Source: KLAP211 sp964650085 (GTDB taxonomy: Bacteria; Patescibacteriota; Dojkabacteria; J137). From it: a stretch of DNA of 15,108 nucleotides. Positions 7,239-14,108 of the stretch are shown here, piece after piece. The stretch is taken from NCBI GenBank assembly GCA_964650085.1, contig CAZYSE010000027.1, positions 1 through 15,108 on the forward strand, given 5' to 3'. Position 1 is the stretch's first letter; the number at the start of each line of letters is the position of its first letter. The translations under genes and the position numbers were made by a program. Below the pieces are notes generated by a model. The model had not been told where the DNA came from, ran no database searches, and saw nothing but the letters and a program-made list of their open reading frames with translations.

Positions 7239-7245
7239 AATTACT

Positions 7246-8271
7246 ATGCAAAAGTTTGAAGCAATCAGTTTAAAAAAGTTAAATACGTTTGGAATAGACG
7301 TTCGGGCCAATAGTTTAATTGTTGTTGAATCTAGGCAAGACTTAATAGATATTTACAATAAAGGAGTATTTAAAAAGAAGTTCTTTATCTTAGGAGGAGG
7401 TAGTAATGTACTATTTGTAGATAATTATGATGGAGAAGTTGTTCAAATAAACTTAAAAGGAATTGAGTTTAAATCGCAAGAACAAGACTCTATCGTTTCC
7501 TGTTTCGCAGGAGAAGTTTGGGATGATTTTGTTAAATTAAGTTTGGAAAGAAATTTAAATGGGCTGGAAAACCTCTCGCTAATTCCTGGATCTGTCGGAG
7601 CATCGGCTGTTCAAAACATCGGTGCTTACGGAGTAGAGGCTAAAGATTTTATTGAAAGTGTAGAGTATTTTGATATAGAGTCAGGGGTATTTAAAACTTT
7701 AAATAACTTAGAATGTGAATTCGATTATAGATCCAGCATTTTTAAAACCAGGCTTTTAAGCCAAGCAATAGTTACTCAGGTAACTTTTAGATTTTCAAAT
7801 GTAATAAATCTAAATTTTACTTACCCTGATATTCTTACATACTTAGAAACTCATGCTTTAGAACAGAAAGATGTAACACCCCAAATGCTCCGTGATATCA
7901 TTTGCGAAGTAAGGTTAAAAAAGCTCCCTTATCCCCATGAGGTTGGTAATGGTGGGAGTTTCTTTAAAAATCCAGTTGTCTCTAAAACTGAGTCAGAAGA
8001 GTTGCTAAAAAAATATCCAGATGCAAAAGTTTTCCCGTATAAAGTAGGATATTTAAAAGTTTCCGCTGGCTGGCTAATCGAAAAAGCGGGGTGGAAAGGT
8101 TGGATTGATAAAACAAAACGATTTGGAGTTTCGCAGAAACACGCGTTAGTTCTTGTAAACCATTCGGATGCAACGGGACGTGAAATATTTAATTTATCAA
8201 AAGAAATAGTACAATCGATATCTGAAACATTTGGAATCAGACTTCAGGAAGAGGTTGTAATAATCCATTAA
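7246..8271 (+). CDS. murB: UDP-N-acetylmuramate dehydrogenase
   Basis: FAD/NADPH enzyme that reduces enolpyruvyl-UDP-GlcNAc to UDP-MurNAc, second committed step of peptidoglycan synthesis. 341 aa, full length. FAD domain: NTFGI (13-17), LGGGSNVLF (49-57) and GLENLSLIPGSVGASAVQN (106-124). Catalytic Arg162 lies in YRSSIFK, proton-donor Ser238 in GNGGSFFKNP (234-243) and Glu336 in QEEV near the C-terminus. SAGWLIEKAGWKG (273-285) is the usual C-domain motif. The segment between R162 and KLPYP (190-226), with FTYPDILTYL, fits the longer type I (E. coli-like) MurB that has the tyrosine loop. murA starts 17 bp downstream, and the two enzymes act in sequence. No Shine-Dalgarno; the mRNA is probably leaderless. 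Confidence 0.97.
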   Translation: MQKFEAISLKKLNTFGIDVRANSLIVVESRQDLIDIYNKGVFKKKFFILGGGSNVLFVDNYDGEVVQINLKGIEFKSQEQDSIVSCFAGEVWDDFVKLSLERNLNGLENLSLIPGSVGASAVQNIGAYGVEAKDFIESVEYFDIESGVFKTLNNLECEFDYRSSIFKTRLLSQAIVTQVTFRFSNVINLNFTYPDILTYLETHALEQKDVTPQMLRDIICEVRLKKLPYPHEVGNGGSFFKNPVVSKTESEELLKKYPDAKVFPYKVGYLKVSAGWLIEKAGWKGWIDKTKRFGVSQKHALVLVNHSDATGREIFNLSKEIVQSISETFGIRLQEEVVIIH

Positions 8272-8288
8272 TTAATTTAAAACAAACT

Positions 8289-9578
8289 ATGAGTGCAATT
8301 AAAATCAACGGAGGCAAGCCAATAAAAGGAACAGTTACTGCATTACCAAATAAAAACTCAATTTTAAAATTAATCCCTGCTGCAGTTCTCGCGGATGAAC
8401 CAGTAATTTTTCATAACGTTCCAAAAACCTCATCTGTAAAATACTTATTACAAATATTCGAAGAACTGGGAGGCACGGTTGAGTATCTAGAGGATTATAC
8501 GGTCAAGTTAGATGGTAAAAATATCAACAGCTCTGCAATTAGTGATGAGCTAGCAATGAAAGAGAGGTCGGCGTTTGTTTTTTTAGGCCCATTGGTATCA
8601 AGATTCGGTAAAGCATCTGTAAGAGATGGAGGTGGTTGTAAATTGGGAAATAGACCACTCGACGTAATGTTCCAAGGATTGAAATTTTTAGGAGTGGAGG
8701 TAGATAGTAAAGACGGCTACAAAGTATCTGCGAAAAATGGGTTAGTTGGAAGCGAAAATGTTTGGTTACTTGAAGCGTCTGTGACGGGAACCGAAAATCT
8801 TGTTTTAGCAGCTGTTAAAGCCAAAGGCAGAACAGTCATTTACAATGCTGCATGCGAACCGCACACACAAGATTTGTGTAATTTCCTGGTATCCATTGGA
8901 GCAAAGATCGATGGAATCGGAACTAACAAAATAGTAATCGAAGGAGTAACAAAGTTAAAAGGAGGAGAGTGGACAGTAATATCAGACCACATTGATATTG
9001 GAGGAATGATTGTTGCGGCAGCAGTTACAGGAGGTGAAATCTTGATCAAAAACGCTATTCCACATCATATGACACAGGTGATTAATAACTTTGCAAAATT
9101 CAACGTAAAAGTTGAAGTAAGAGGTGATGATATATTTATTCCTGGGGGACAGGAACTGATAGCTCATCCAAACCTTAGGGGTGATATGGATAAAGTAAAA
9201 GATGAACCATGGCCTGGATTTCCAGTCGACCTTATTCCCCAAGCTTTAATTCTTGCGTTAAAATCCAAAGGAAACATGAGAGTTTACTCAAATATGTACG
9301 AAGTACAATTAATCGAACTTTTTGCCGAACTTTTCAAAATGAATTCAAAAATGTTTCTTACAAACCCAAATCAAATCATTACTTTTGGACCAACGCAATT
9401 TAAAGGAACAGAGGTGAATGCTTCTACAATCTTGCAATGTACACACGCTATGATACTTGCAGGTCTATCAGGCTCAGGAACAACTATTGTAGAAAATCCA
9501 GAGATTATTTACAGAAGGTTTCCAGAATTAGTGGAAACCTTTAAAGAGCTAGGGGCGGATATAGAGGAGATTTCGTAA
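8289..9578 (+). CDS. murA: UDP-N-acetylglucosamine 1-carboxyvinyltransferase
   Basis: Transfers enolpyruvate from PEP to UDP-GlcNAc, first committed step of peptidoglycan synthesis, in the cytoplasm. 429 aa, full length, with the two-domain EPSP-synthase-like fold expected. Active-site K22 and N23 are in PNKNS (20-24). The PEP-binding Cys is C117 in GGGCKLGNRPLD, followed by R122; this is the Cys form, the one usually fosfomycin sensitive. The general acid/base Asp is about D314 in WPGFPVDL. One divergence: the N-terminal motif commonly reads SGAKN, here LPNKN. It lies 17 bp after murB and is presumably cotranscribed. No Shine-Dalgarno. The assignment is firm, although a MurA-like paralog elsewhere in the genome cannot be excluded. 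Confidence 0.95.
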   Translation: MSAIKINGGKPIKGTVTALPNKNSILKLIPAAVLADEPVIFHNVPKTSSVKYLLQIFEELGGTVEYLEDYTVKLDGKNINSSAISDELAMKERSAFVFLGPLVSRFGKASVRDGGGCKLGNRPLDVMFQGLKFLGVEVDSKDGYKVSAKNGLVGSENVWLLEASVTGTENLVLAAVKAKGRTVIYNAACEPHTQDLCNFLVSIGAKIDGIGTNKIVIEGVTKLKGGEWTVISDHIDIGGMIVAAAVTGGEILIKNAIPHHMTQVINNFAKFNVKVEVRGDDIFIPGGQELIAHPNLRGDMDKVKDEPWPGFPVDLIPQALILALKSKGNMRVYSNMYEVQLIELFAELFKMNSKMFLTNPNQIITFGPTQFKGTEVNASTILQCTHAMILAGLSGSGTTIVENPEIIYRRFPELVETFKELGADIEEIS

Positions 9579-9584
9579 AGGATC

Positions 9585-9613
9585 TTTATATCTTAATATA
9601 TTCACGATATAAT
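9585..9613 (+). promoter_or_regulatory. Promoter of the small hydrolase-tsaD pair
   Basis: TTTATA (9585-9590, 4 of 6 matches to TTGACA) and a perfect TATAAT (9608-9613) are separated by 17 bp. Transcription should start near 9620, about 14 nt before the ATG at 9634. Confidence 0.65.
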
Positions 9614-9633
9614 GAGGGAGTTAGGTATCATTT

Positions 9634-10128
9634 ATGACTATTCTATACATTCCTGGCTTTTCAGTAAAAAACCGTGAGGAAACAATAATCAATGCTACGG
9701 CTCTAGAAATAGCAGGCCATGCTGTTGTTTCTGTTGAATGGGAACATTGGAATAGCCCAGATGCACCATGGAGCCTTCAGAATGCCATGAAGACAGTTAA
9801 GGGTTTGAAAGTAGTTCCAGATATCATCGTAGCTAAATCTATAGGAACTTTCGTTGCAGTAAATCTTTTAAAAGAATTATCTGTTTCTAAGATTGTTCTT
9901 CTCGGCATTCCAGTTTTAGACTTAAGCGAAGAAGATTTGAAAGCTTATTCAATACTTGAAAATATTAAAGACCAGACTGTTCTTGTTCATAACATAAACG
10001 ATAATCATGGAACATTACAAGACTTATCAAAATACCTAGAACTGACTGAGTTCGATGTTCACGAAATCGAAGCTGACAACCATTCTTATCAATATCCCGA
10101 ACTTATAACAGCAATCATTAATGAATAA
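9634..10128 (+). CDS. Small alpha/beta-fold hydrolase
   Basis: A 164-aa protein with a compact alpha/beta-hydrolase layout: first strand and oxyanion segment ILYIPGFS (3-10), nucleophile elbow VAKSIGTF with S69, probable acid D123 in INDNHG, and His150 in ADNHSYQYP. It is shorter than classical family members because it has almost no lid, like the RBBP9/YdeN or KANL3/Tex30 types; I cannot choose between them. No signal peptide. It has its own promoter. Its last 8 bp overlap the start of tsaD (ATGAATAA), so the two are translationally coupled. Its N-terminus (MTILYIPG) resembles that of the other hydrolase at 6386-7060 (MTILILHG), but the family similarity explains that. Substrate unknown. Confidence 0.8.
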   Translation: MTILYIPGFSVKNREETIINATALEIAGHAVVSVEWEHWNSPDAPWSLQNAMKTVKGLKVVPDIIVAKSIGTFVAVNLLKELSVSKIVLLGIPVLDLSEEDLKAYSILENIKDQTVLVHNINDNHGTLQDLSKYLELTEFDVHEIEADNHSYQYPELITAIINE

Positions 10129-11272
10129 GCATCCTTACATTCTTGCAATCGATACTTCCTGCGACGAAACATCCGTTGCAGTTTTGCATGGCTTTAAAGT
10201 TCTATCAAACCTACTTCCATCTCAAGCCGCAATGCATCGAAAATGGGGCGGAGTGGTACCAAATTTAGCTAGACTTGCACACCAAGAGAGAATAGACGGC
10301 GTTGTAGAAAGAGCCCTCAAATTAGCAGGTATTAAAATAGATCAAATTGACATCTTTGCTGTTACATATGGCCCTGGTTTGGCAATTGCTTTAGAAGTAG
10401 GAATTCAAAAAGCGAAAGAATTGGCAGAACAATACAAGAAGCCACTGTTTGCGATTAATCATATGGAAGGACACCTCTTTTCTGCATTTGCAGAAAAGAA
10501 AACCCAAAACCCAAATCCTAAATCCCAAAAAATAGAGTCCCCAGTACTAGGTGTGCTTGTTTCGGGAGGGCACACAGAGTTTATTCTTGTTAAAAATTAT
10601 GGGGAATATGAAATACTTGGAGAAACTTTAGATGATGCATGCGGTGAAGCTTACGATAAGTGCGGGAGACTTTTAGGTTTAGGTTATCCTGCTGGCGCAA
10701 CTATTACAAAATTTGCAAAAGAGAGGCGTCCCAATGTCACTGTTGAATTCAAAAATGACATGCAGTCTTATGTCGCAACGCTAACATCCCAGCCAAGCGG
10801 ATCCCGCGTCGAGCACGGGAATTCTCACTTCTCATTGCCGGTGCCAATGGCTAATTCTAAAGACTTTAATATGAGTTATTCGGGATTAAAATCAGCCTTT
10901 TCAAGATTAGTTTCAGAAAACGAATTAACAAAAGAATTCACAATGGATATGTGTGTGTTGTTTGAAGCAGTTGCGTTAAAACAGATTACTTTGAAACTCG
11001 AAGGTATCCTTAAAAAGCATCAAGTAAATGAAATCTGGCTAGGTGGAGGAGTTGTTGCTAGTCCAAGATTGCGTTCGGAAGTCAGAAAGGTTTTTAAAGG
11101 AAAAGTTCGATTTCCTTCTTCTAAGAAACTAACTGGAGATAACGCCGCGATGATTGGCGTAGTAGCAAATATCAAATTGCAAAATTTCGGAAATACGCAC
11201 AATCCAGCAAAAGGAATCTACACTTCAGATTTCGGGTTGATTGATAGAGATCCGAGTTTGGCTTTAGGTTAA
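10121..11272 (+). CDS. tsaD: tRNA N6-adenosine threonylcarbamoyltransferase
   Basis: Transfers threonylcarbamoyl from TC-AMP to A37 of tRNAs reading ANN codons, normally with TsaB and TsaE, which are not in this window. ASKHA fold: AIDTSCDETSVA (9-20), the metal-binding pair H114 and H118 in NHMEGH, VSGGHTEF (147-154), YDKCGR (178-183), SYSGLKSAF (252-260), LGGGVVASPRLR (307-318) and the third metal ligand D340 in TGDNAAMIG. At 383 aa it is longer than the usual 330-345. The excess lies in two loops: about 126-139, encoded by a heptamer repeat array, and about 202-236, containing a GC-rich palindrome-bearing segment. All catalytic motifs are intact and in frame, so it should be functional. 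The start overlaps the upstream hydrolase by 8 bp. Confidence 0.96.
   Translation: MNKHPYILAIDTSCDETSVAVLHGFKVLSNLLPSQAAMHRKWGGVVPNLARLAHQERIDGVVERALKLAGIKIDQIDIFAVTYGPGLAIALEVGIQKAKELAEQYKKPLFAINHMEGHLFSAFAEKKTQNPNPKSQKIESPVLGVLVSGGHTEFILVKNYGEYEILGETLDDACGEAYDKCGRLLGLGYPAGATITKFAKERRPNVTVEFKNDMQSYVATLTSQPSGSRVEHGNSHFSLPVPMANSKDFNMSYSGLKSAFSRLVSENELTKEFTMDMCVLFEAVALKQITLKLEGILKKHQVNEIWLGGGVVASPRLRSEVRKVFKGKVRFPSSKKLTGDNAAMIGVVANIKLQNFGNTHNPAKGIYTSDFGLIDRDPSLALG
10501..10528. repeat. Heptamer array inside tsaD
   Basis: Four units in exact 7-bp register: AACCCAA, AACCCAA, ATCCTAA, ATCCCAA. ATCCTAA equals the unit permutation found at about 13440-13458 in the intergenic array. In frame it encodes TQNPNPKSQK (128-137), a low-complexity insert between the HMEGH metal motif and the next core strand of TsaD, a position normally spanned by a short loop. 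Confidence 0.85.
10786..10835. repeat. GC-rich palindrome-bearing insertion in tsaD
   Basis: The first 36 bases are about two-thirds GC in an AT-rich gene. TCCCG (10802-10806) and CGGGA (10816-10820) form an inverted repeat around a 9-base centre. Two near-identical heptamers follow, TTCTCAC and TTCTCAT (10822-10835). It encodes residues around 222-238, in a region where TsaD normally needs only about 10 residues between the Cys-Gly-Arg motif helix and the conserved FxxPxP/SYSGLK segment. This looks like a REP-type or palindromic element captured in frame. Confidence 0.55.
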
Positions 11273-11294
11273 CGCTTCTTGCATCAAAATACGA

Positions 11295-11300
11295 TATAAT
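11295..11300 (+). promoter_or_regulatory. -10 element of the beta-lactamase-fold gene
   Basis: A perfect TATAAT lies 22 bp before the ATG at 11323 and is preceded by CGA, as in the copy at 9608-9613. No convincing -35 is seen at 16-18 bp. The expected start is near 11307, with a leader of about 16 nt. Confidence 0.5.
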
Positions 11301-11322
11301 TTCTTTAATTAAACACTAGTAC

Positions 11323-12549
11323 ATGATAATGGATAGCAACTTAGACAATATTATAACTAGTTGGCTTAATTACTATATTAAGTTTCATAACTACGCATCT
11401 ATTTCGTTAGGCGTTTCTAATGGAACACAGTCCTTTGTGAAGACATTTGGTAAGTATGATAAAGTGCAACAAATAGCCTCTCCCTTTTACAATATCGCCT
11501 CACTTTCAAAGCTTTATACCGTTGTCGAAATGTTGAAACTAGTAGACAACGGCGTGATCAAATTAAAAGATAAAATTACTGATCATCTAGATTATTTCCC
11601 GAGCAAAGAAATAAGTATCGAAGATTTATTAGCTTTTAAAGTAGATATTCCAAGAGATGGATACTTTAATTTTTGGCTTACAGAGCAATTTCCTTCGGAA
11701 GAAGAACTACAAGATCAGATTAAGTCACTTAATCTTACCAAGGCCGAAACCTTTAAGTATTCAAACCTTTCTTACGCAATCGTTGGATTAATCCTGAAGA
11801 AGTTTATAACAATTGACCAACAAGAAAGACAAGACGTTATTGGATTTGGAAAACCAATCTTCGGTAAAATAAAGCAGTTTGGTCCAGTTAATTACAAGTC
11901 ATTCACACCAGCCATGGGGTTAAACAAAACTATTGAAGAAATGTCTGCATTTGGTCAGATTCTATTGAATAAAGATACTGCACTTTTGTCACATGAATCA
12001 TGGGAGATACTGCTAAAAGTTCACTTAGCACTGGATGGCGATCAAGATGATGTCACTCTAGCTTTAAGAAAATGGAAAGGATCGAATATTTACGAAATTC
12101 CAGGGTATGGATTTGGGTTTGCATCTGGCTTATTACTAGACTATGATAATCAAAATGTATTTACGGTGCTTACAAACAGTGCCAATGAAGAATTCGCTCT
12201 GTATTTCCTACGAACAATTAGGAGGTTGATGGAGTACTTTGGAGGTTCCAAAACGATCGATTTAAGCTCTAAACTTAATGGGTACTACAGAGGAAAGGAT
12301 TATGATATCTGTGTTTACGATTGCACCAACTCTTTGTACATCTTCAAGCCATACGACACAACACCTTTCCATGAAGATAACTTCGAAGAGTTTACCAAAA
12401 ATGGAGAAAACTCCTACCTAATTTCTAACCGAGAGGATGATCCTTATCAAAACGAAATTGCTTCTTTTCAGTTTGACGAACAAGGAAATGTTGCCGGCTT
12501 TACACACGGAGGTTGGGGATTTGTAAAGTTTACACCAGAACTCAGCTAA
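11323..12549 (+). CDS. Beta-lactamase-fold serine hydrolase (class C/PBP-like) with C-terminal barrel-like domain
   Basis: A 408-aa member of the serine beta-lactamase-like superfamily. SxxK is S60-L-S-K63 in NIASLSKLYTVVEML, and the second motif is YSN (Y146-N148) in KYSNLSYAIVGL. The third motif is less clear; GYGFGFASGL (about 263-272) is the best candidate. The family's SLLxH turn is degraded to DLLAFK. Residues about 313-408 form a beta-rich tail (LNGYYRGKDYD ... GFTHGGWGFVKF) like the lipocalin-type domains often attached to these enzymes. No signal peptide or membrane segment, so it appears cytoplasmic, which is unusual for a wall-acting enzyme. An esterase, peptidase or D-amino-acid amidase is as likely as a carboxypeptidase. 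ATG at 11323 or 11329 could be the start. It converges with the 260-aa gene, with a 4-bp stop-codon overlap. Confidence 0.85.
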   Translation: MIMDSNLDNIITSWLNYYIKFHNYASISLGVSNGTQSFVKTFGKYDKVQQIASPFYNIASLSKLYTVVEMLKLVDNGVIKLKDKITDHLDYFPSKEISIEDLLAFKVDIPRDGYFNFWLTEQFPSEEELQDQIKSLNLTKAETFKYSNLSYAIVGLILKKFITIDQQERQDVIGFGKPIFGKIKQFGPVNYKSFTPAMGLNKTIEEMSAFGQILLNKDTALLSHESWEILLKVHLALDGDQDDVTLALRKWKGSNIYEIPGYGFGFASGLLLDYDNQNVFTVLTNSANEEFALYFLRTIRRLMEYFGGSKTIDLSSKLNGYYRGKDYDICVYDCTNSLYIFKPYDTTPFHEDNFEEFTKNGENSYLISNREDDPYQNEIASFQFDEQGNVAGFTHGGWGFVKFTPELS

Positions 12550-13328
12550 AACGGAAAGCTATGAATATCTCCAGCCTTAGTTTTTACCATCACCTTCGAG
12601 TTTGAATCTGTTGCAAAGTTGTGAAAATCTAAATCGTGTACGAAGGCGTGGGAAGCATTAGACAAAATGTGAGCTTTAGTCAAAGAATCGGCATTTACTA
12701 AAACATATTCTGGGTCAGTAAATAGAGGGGTATGGCCAAACTTAGTAACTGTTGTTTTAGGTTTAGTCATATCATATTCATTTACAACAACCGAACTGTT
12801 TAAAACTCCAATATCTGCATCTACATTATGGCTACCTAGTTGAGGAACTTGAATTCTCCATTCATTTTCACCAGAAGCAGAATACAAATTTGAGTAAATA
12901 ATCAAAAAATCTTCGAAATCATTTTCATAAGACAAAAAATGTTTTACTGCATCCAGAATAAACGGAGTTTTAATACCTCTAGAATTGAAAGTAAGGTCTG
13001 TATCTTTTACGATCTTGTTGTTGGTTCTATCAATTTGAGTAAAGAACACAGCTCCTTCATCACTAAAAAAATGTTCATTTGTGTTTGCTTTCTGAAGTTC
13101 GACAAGCAAATCAAGGAATTTTATGAATTCGGAAGAAGCATCGATAGGTAATCCCGTGTCTGTTGTATTGAATCTATGAGCGGAACTTCCTTTCACAGAA
13201 GGATTTAAATCACTATCGGAAAAAGAAATAAATGCTGAGAGTGCTTCTGCAAATTTATCGGGAAGCTCTCGTCTGGACCGCAGTAAGATTTCACTTGTTC
13301 CGTATGGGAAGCGCGTTTGGTATATCAT
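12546..13328 (-). CDS. Hypothetical protein, 260 aa
   Basis: I do not recognise this protein. No signal peptide, membrane segment or clear motif. It is rich in Asp, Ser, Asn, Phe and Thr with alternating hydrophobic strands (LIIYSNLY, WRIQVPQLG, SSVVVNEYD, EYVLVNADSL), so a mainly beta or mixed fold is likely. The N-terminus MIYQTRFPYGTSEILLRSRR is basic. The tail VMVKTKAGDIHSFPF is strand-like. It is a single-gene unit with TATACT only 6 bp before the ATG, implying a leaderless mRNA. The gene overlaps the stop of the beta-lactamase-fold gene by 4 bp tail to tail. It lies beside the heptamer array. The continuous ORF and its own promoter support a real gene; function unknown. Confidence 0.7.
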   Translation of the reverse strand: MIYQTRFPYGTSEILLRSRRELPDKFAEALSAFISFSDSDLNPSVKGSSAHRFNTTDTGLPIDASSEFIKFLDLLVELQKANTNEHFFSDEGAVFFTQIDRTNNKIVKDTDLTFNSRGIKTPFILDAVKHFLSYENDFEDFLIIYSNLYSASGENEWRIQVPQLGSHNVDADIGVLNSSVVVNEYDMTKPKTTVTKFGHTPLFTDPEYVLVNADSLTKAHILSNASHAFVHDLDFHNFATDSNSKVMVKTKAGDIHSFPF

Positions 13329-13334
13329 AAGTAC

Positions 13335-13340
13335 AGTATA
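13335..13340 (-). promoter_or_regulatory. -10 element of the 260-aa gene, probably leaderless
   Basis: TATACT on the minus strand ends 6 bp before the ATG at 13328, so the transcript should start at the initiation codon. The matching -35 position (13358-13363) falls inside the heptamer array and reads TTCTGA, a poor match. Confidence 0.5.
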
Positions 13341-13346
13341 TATTAA

Positions 13347-13479
13347 AAAGCTAGAAGTCAGAAGATAGAAGGTAGAAAAGACTAACGATTAAATCTTAAA
13401 TCTTAAACCTTAAACCTTAAACCTTAAAACTTAAATCTTAAATCCTAAATCCTAAATCTTGAGCCTTGAGCCTTGAATC
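13347..13479. repeat. Composite heptameric tandem array, 19 units in one register
   Basis: Nineteen consecutive 7-bp units without any register slip. Order: AAAGCTA, GAAGTCA, GAAGATA, GAAGGTA, GAAAAGA, CTAACGA, two TTAAATC, three TTAAACC, TTAAAAC, two TTAAATC, two CTAAATC, two TTGAGCC, TTGAATC. Unit sequence changes in blocks while the period holds. It occupies most of the gap between two divergent genes and lies between their promoters. It has no spacers, so it is not a CRISPR. Confidence 0.95.
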
Positions 13480-13488
13480 TTTTTATTA

Positions 13489-13518
13489 TTGGCACTTAGT
13501 CAAACTTTACTTTAATAT
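13489..13518 (+). promoter_or_regulatory. Promoter of the pilN operon
   Basis: TTGGCA (13489-13494, 5 of 6 matches) and TAATAT (13513-13518, 4 of 6) are separated by 18 bp. The start would be near 13525, about 20 nt before the ATG at 13545. It sits 10 bp beyond the end of the heptamer array. Confidence 0.5.
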
Positions 13519-13544
13519 GTATATAGAATCTTTAGAACATATCT

Positions 13545-14108
13545 ATGTCAGTCAAGCGACCCTTTAATTTACTAGAACCAATAAAACCTGCGCTAACGCT
13601 GTGGGACAAAATCTACGACTGGGTCTTATGGAGAGCAAGAGTAGTTATTCTAATCACCATTATTTTAATAACTGGAATCTTTGTAGGAAAAGTAGTTGTT
13701 GATACAGATGCAAAAAATAAAACAAAGGAAATTGCTGCAGTTGGTTCAAGATTAAAAGTACTTGAAGATTCATACGAACCAGAGTTTCGAAATTTATTCA
13801 GAAGAGAAGCAGACTACGTAAAGCTTTGGAACAACTCAAGCATGTACACAACTGTAGTTCAAGAATTAAATTCATATATTAACAACGAGGTAAATCTAAA
13901 CATAAGAATTCAAGGCAACAGACTTACAATTTTTGGAACGGAAGATTTAAGCATTTTAAATCAAGTTGAAGTTGCAATGAAAAGCTCAACTTCATTCCAG
14001 AATGTATTTGTAAACAGTTTGACTGTAGACTCTGGACAAGAAGGATTGAATCAAGGTGATTACATTTTAACGGCAGAAATAATTGATATTAGTAGAGAGA
14101 AACTATAA
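13545..14108 (+). CDS. pilN: PilN-like type IV pilus assembly protein
   Basis: 187 aa. A short cytoplasmic N-terminus with FNLLEP (7-12), resembling the INLLP motif by which PilN binds PilM, one transmembrane helix (about 32-52), then a coiled-coil stretch (about 55-90) and a small alpha/beta domain (about 115-187) with NIRIQGNRLTIFG and a strand-helix-strand pattern typical of PilN. It would sit in the inner or sole membrane as part of the PilMNO alignment platform of a type IV pilus. Its stop codon overlaps the next start by one base (TAATG), so the pair is translationally coupled. No pilM precedes it: upstream are repeats and a divergent gene. Similarity is by architecture and motif, so confidence is good but not absolute. 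Confidence 0.75.
   Translation: MSVKRPFNLLEPIKPALTLWDKIYDWVLWRARVVILITIILITGIFVGKVVVDTDAKNKTKEIAAVGSRLKVLEDSYEPEFRNLFRREADYVKLWNNSSMYTTVVQELNSYINNEVNLNIRIQGNRLTIFGTEDLSILNQVEVAMKSSTSFQNVFVNSLTVDSGQEGLNQGDYILTAEIIDISREKL

Noticed and set aside
9614..9620. A Shine-Dalgarno-like GAGGGAG upstream of the 164-aa hydrolase
   Set aside because: It is 13 nt or more from the ATG and lies between the -10 box and the predicted transcript start, so it would mostly not be in the mRNA.
10121..11272. tsaD as a pseudogene disrupted by repeat insertions
   Set aside because: Both insertions keep the frame, all metal-binding and nucleotide-binding motifs are intact, and there is no internal stop.
13347..13479. 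CRISPR array or origin-type iterons
   Set aside because: Units are contiguous 7-mers without spacers, there are no cas genes nearby, and no dnaA, dnaN or DnaA-box cluster is seen.
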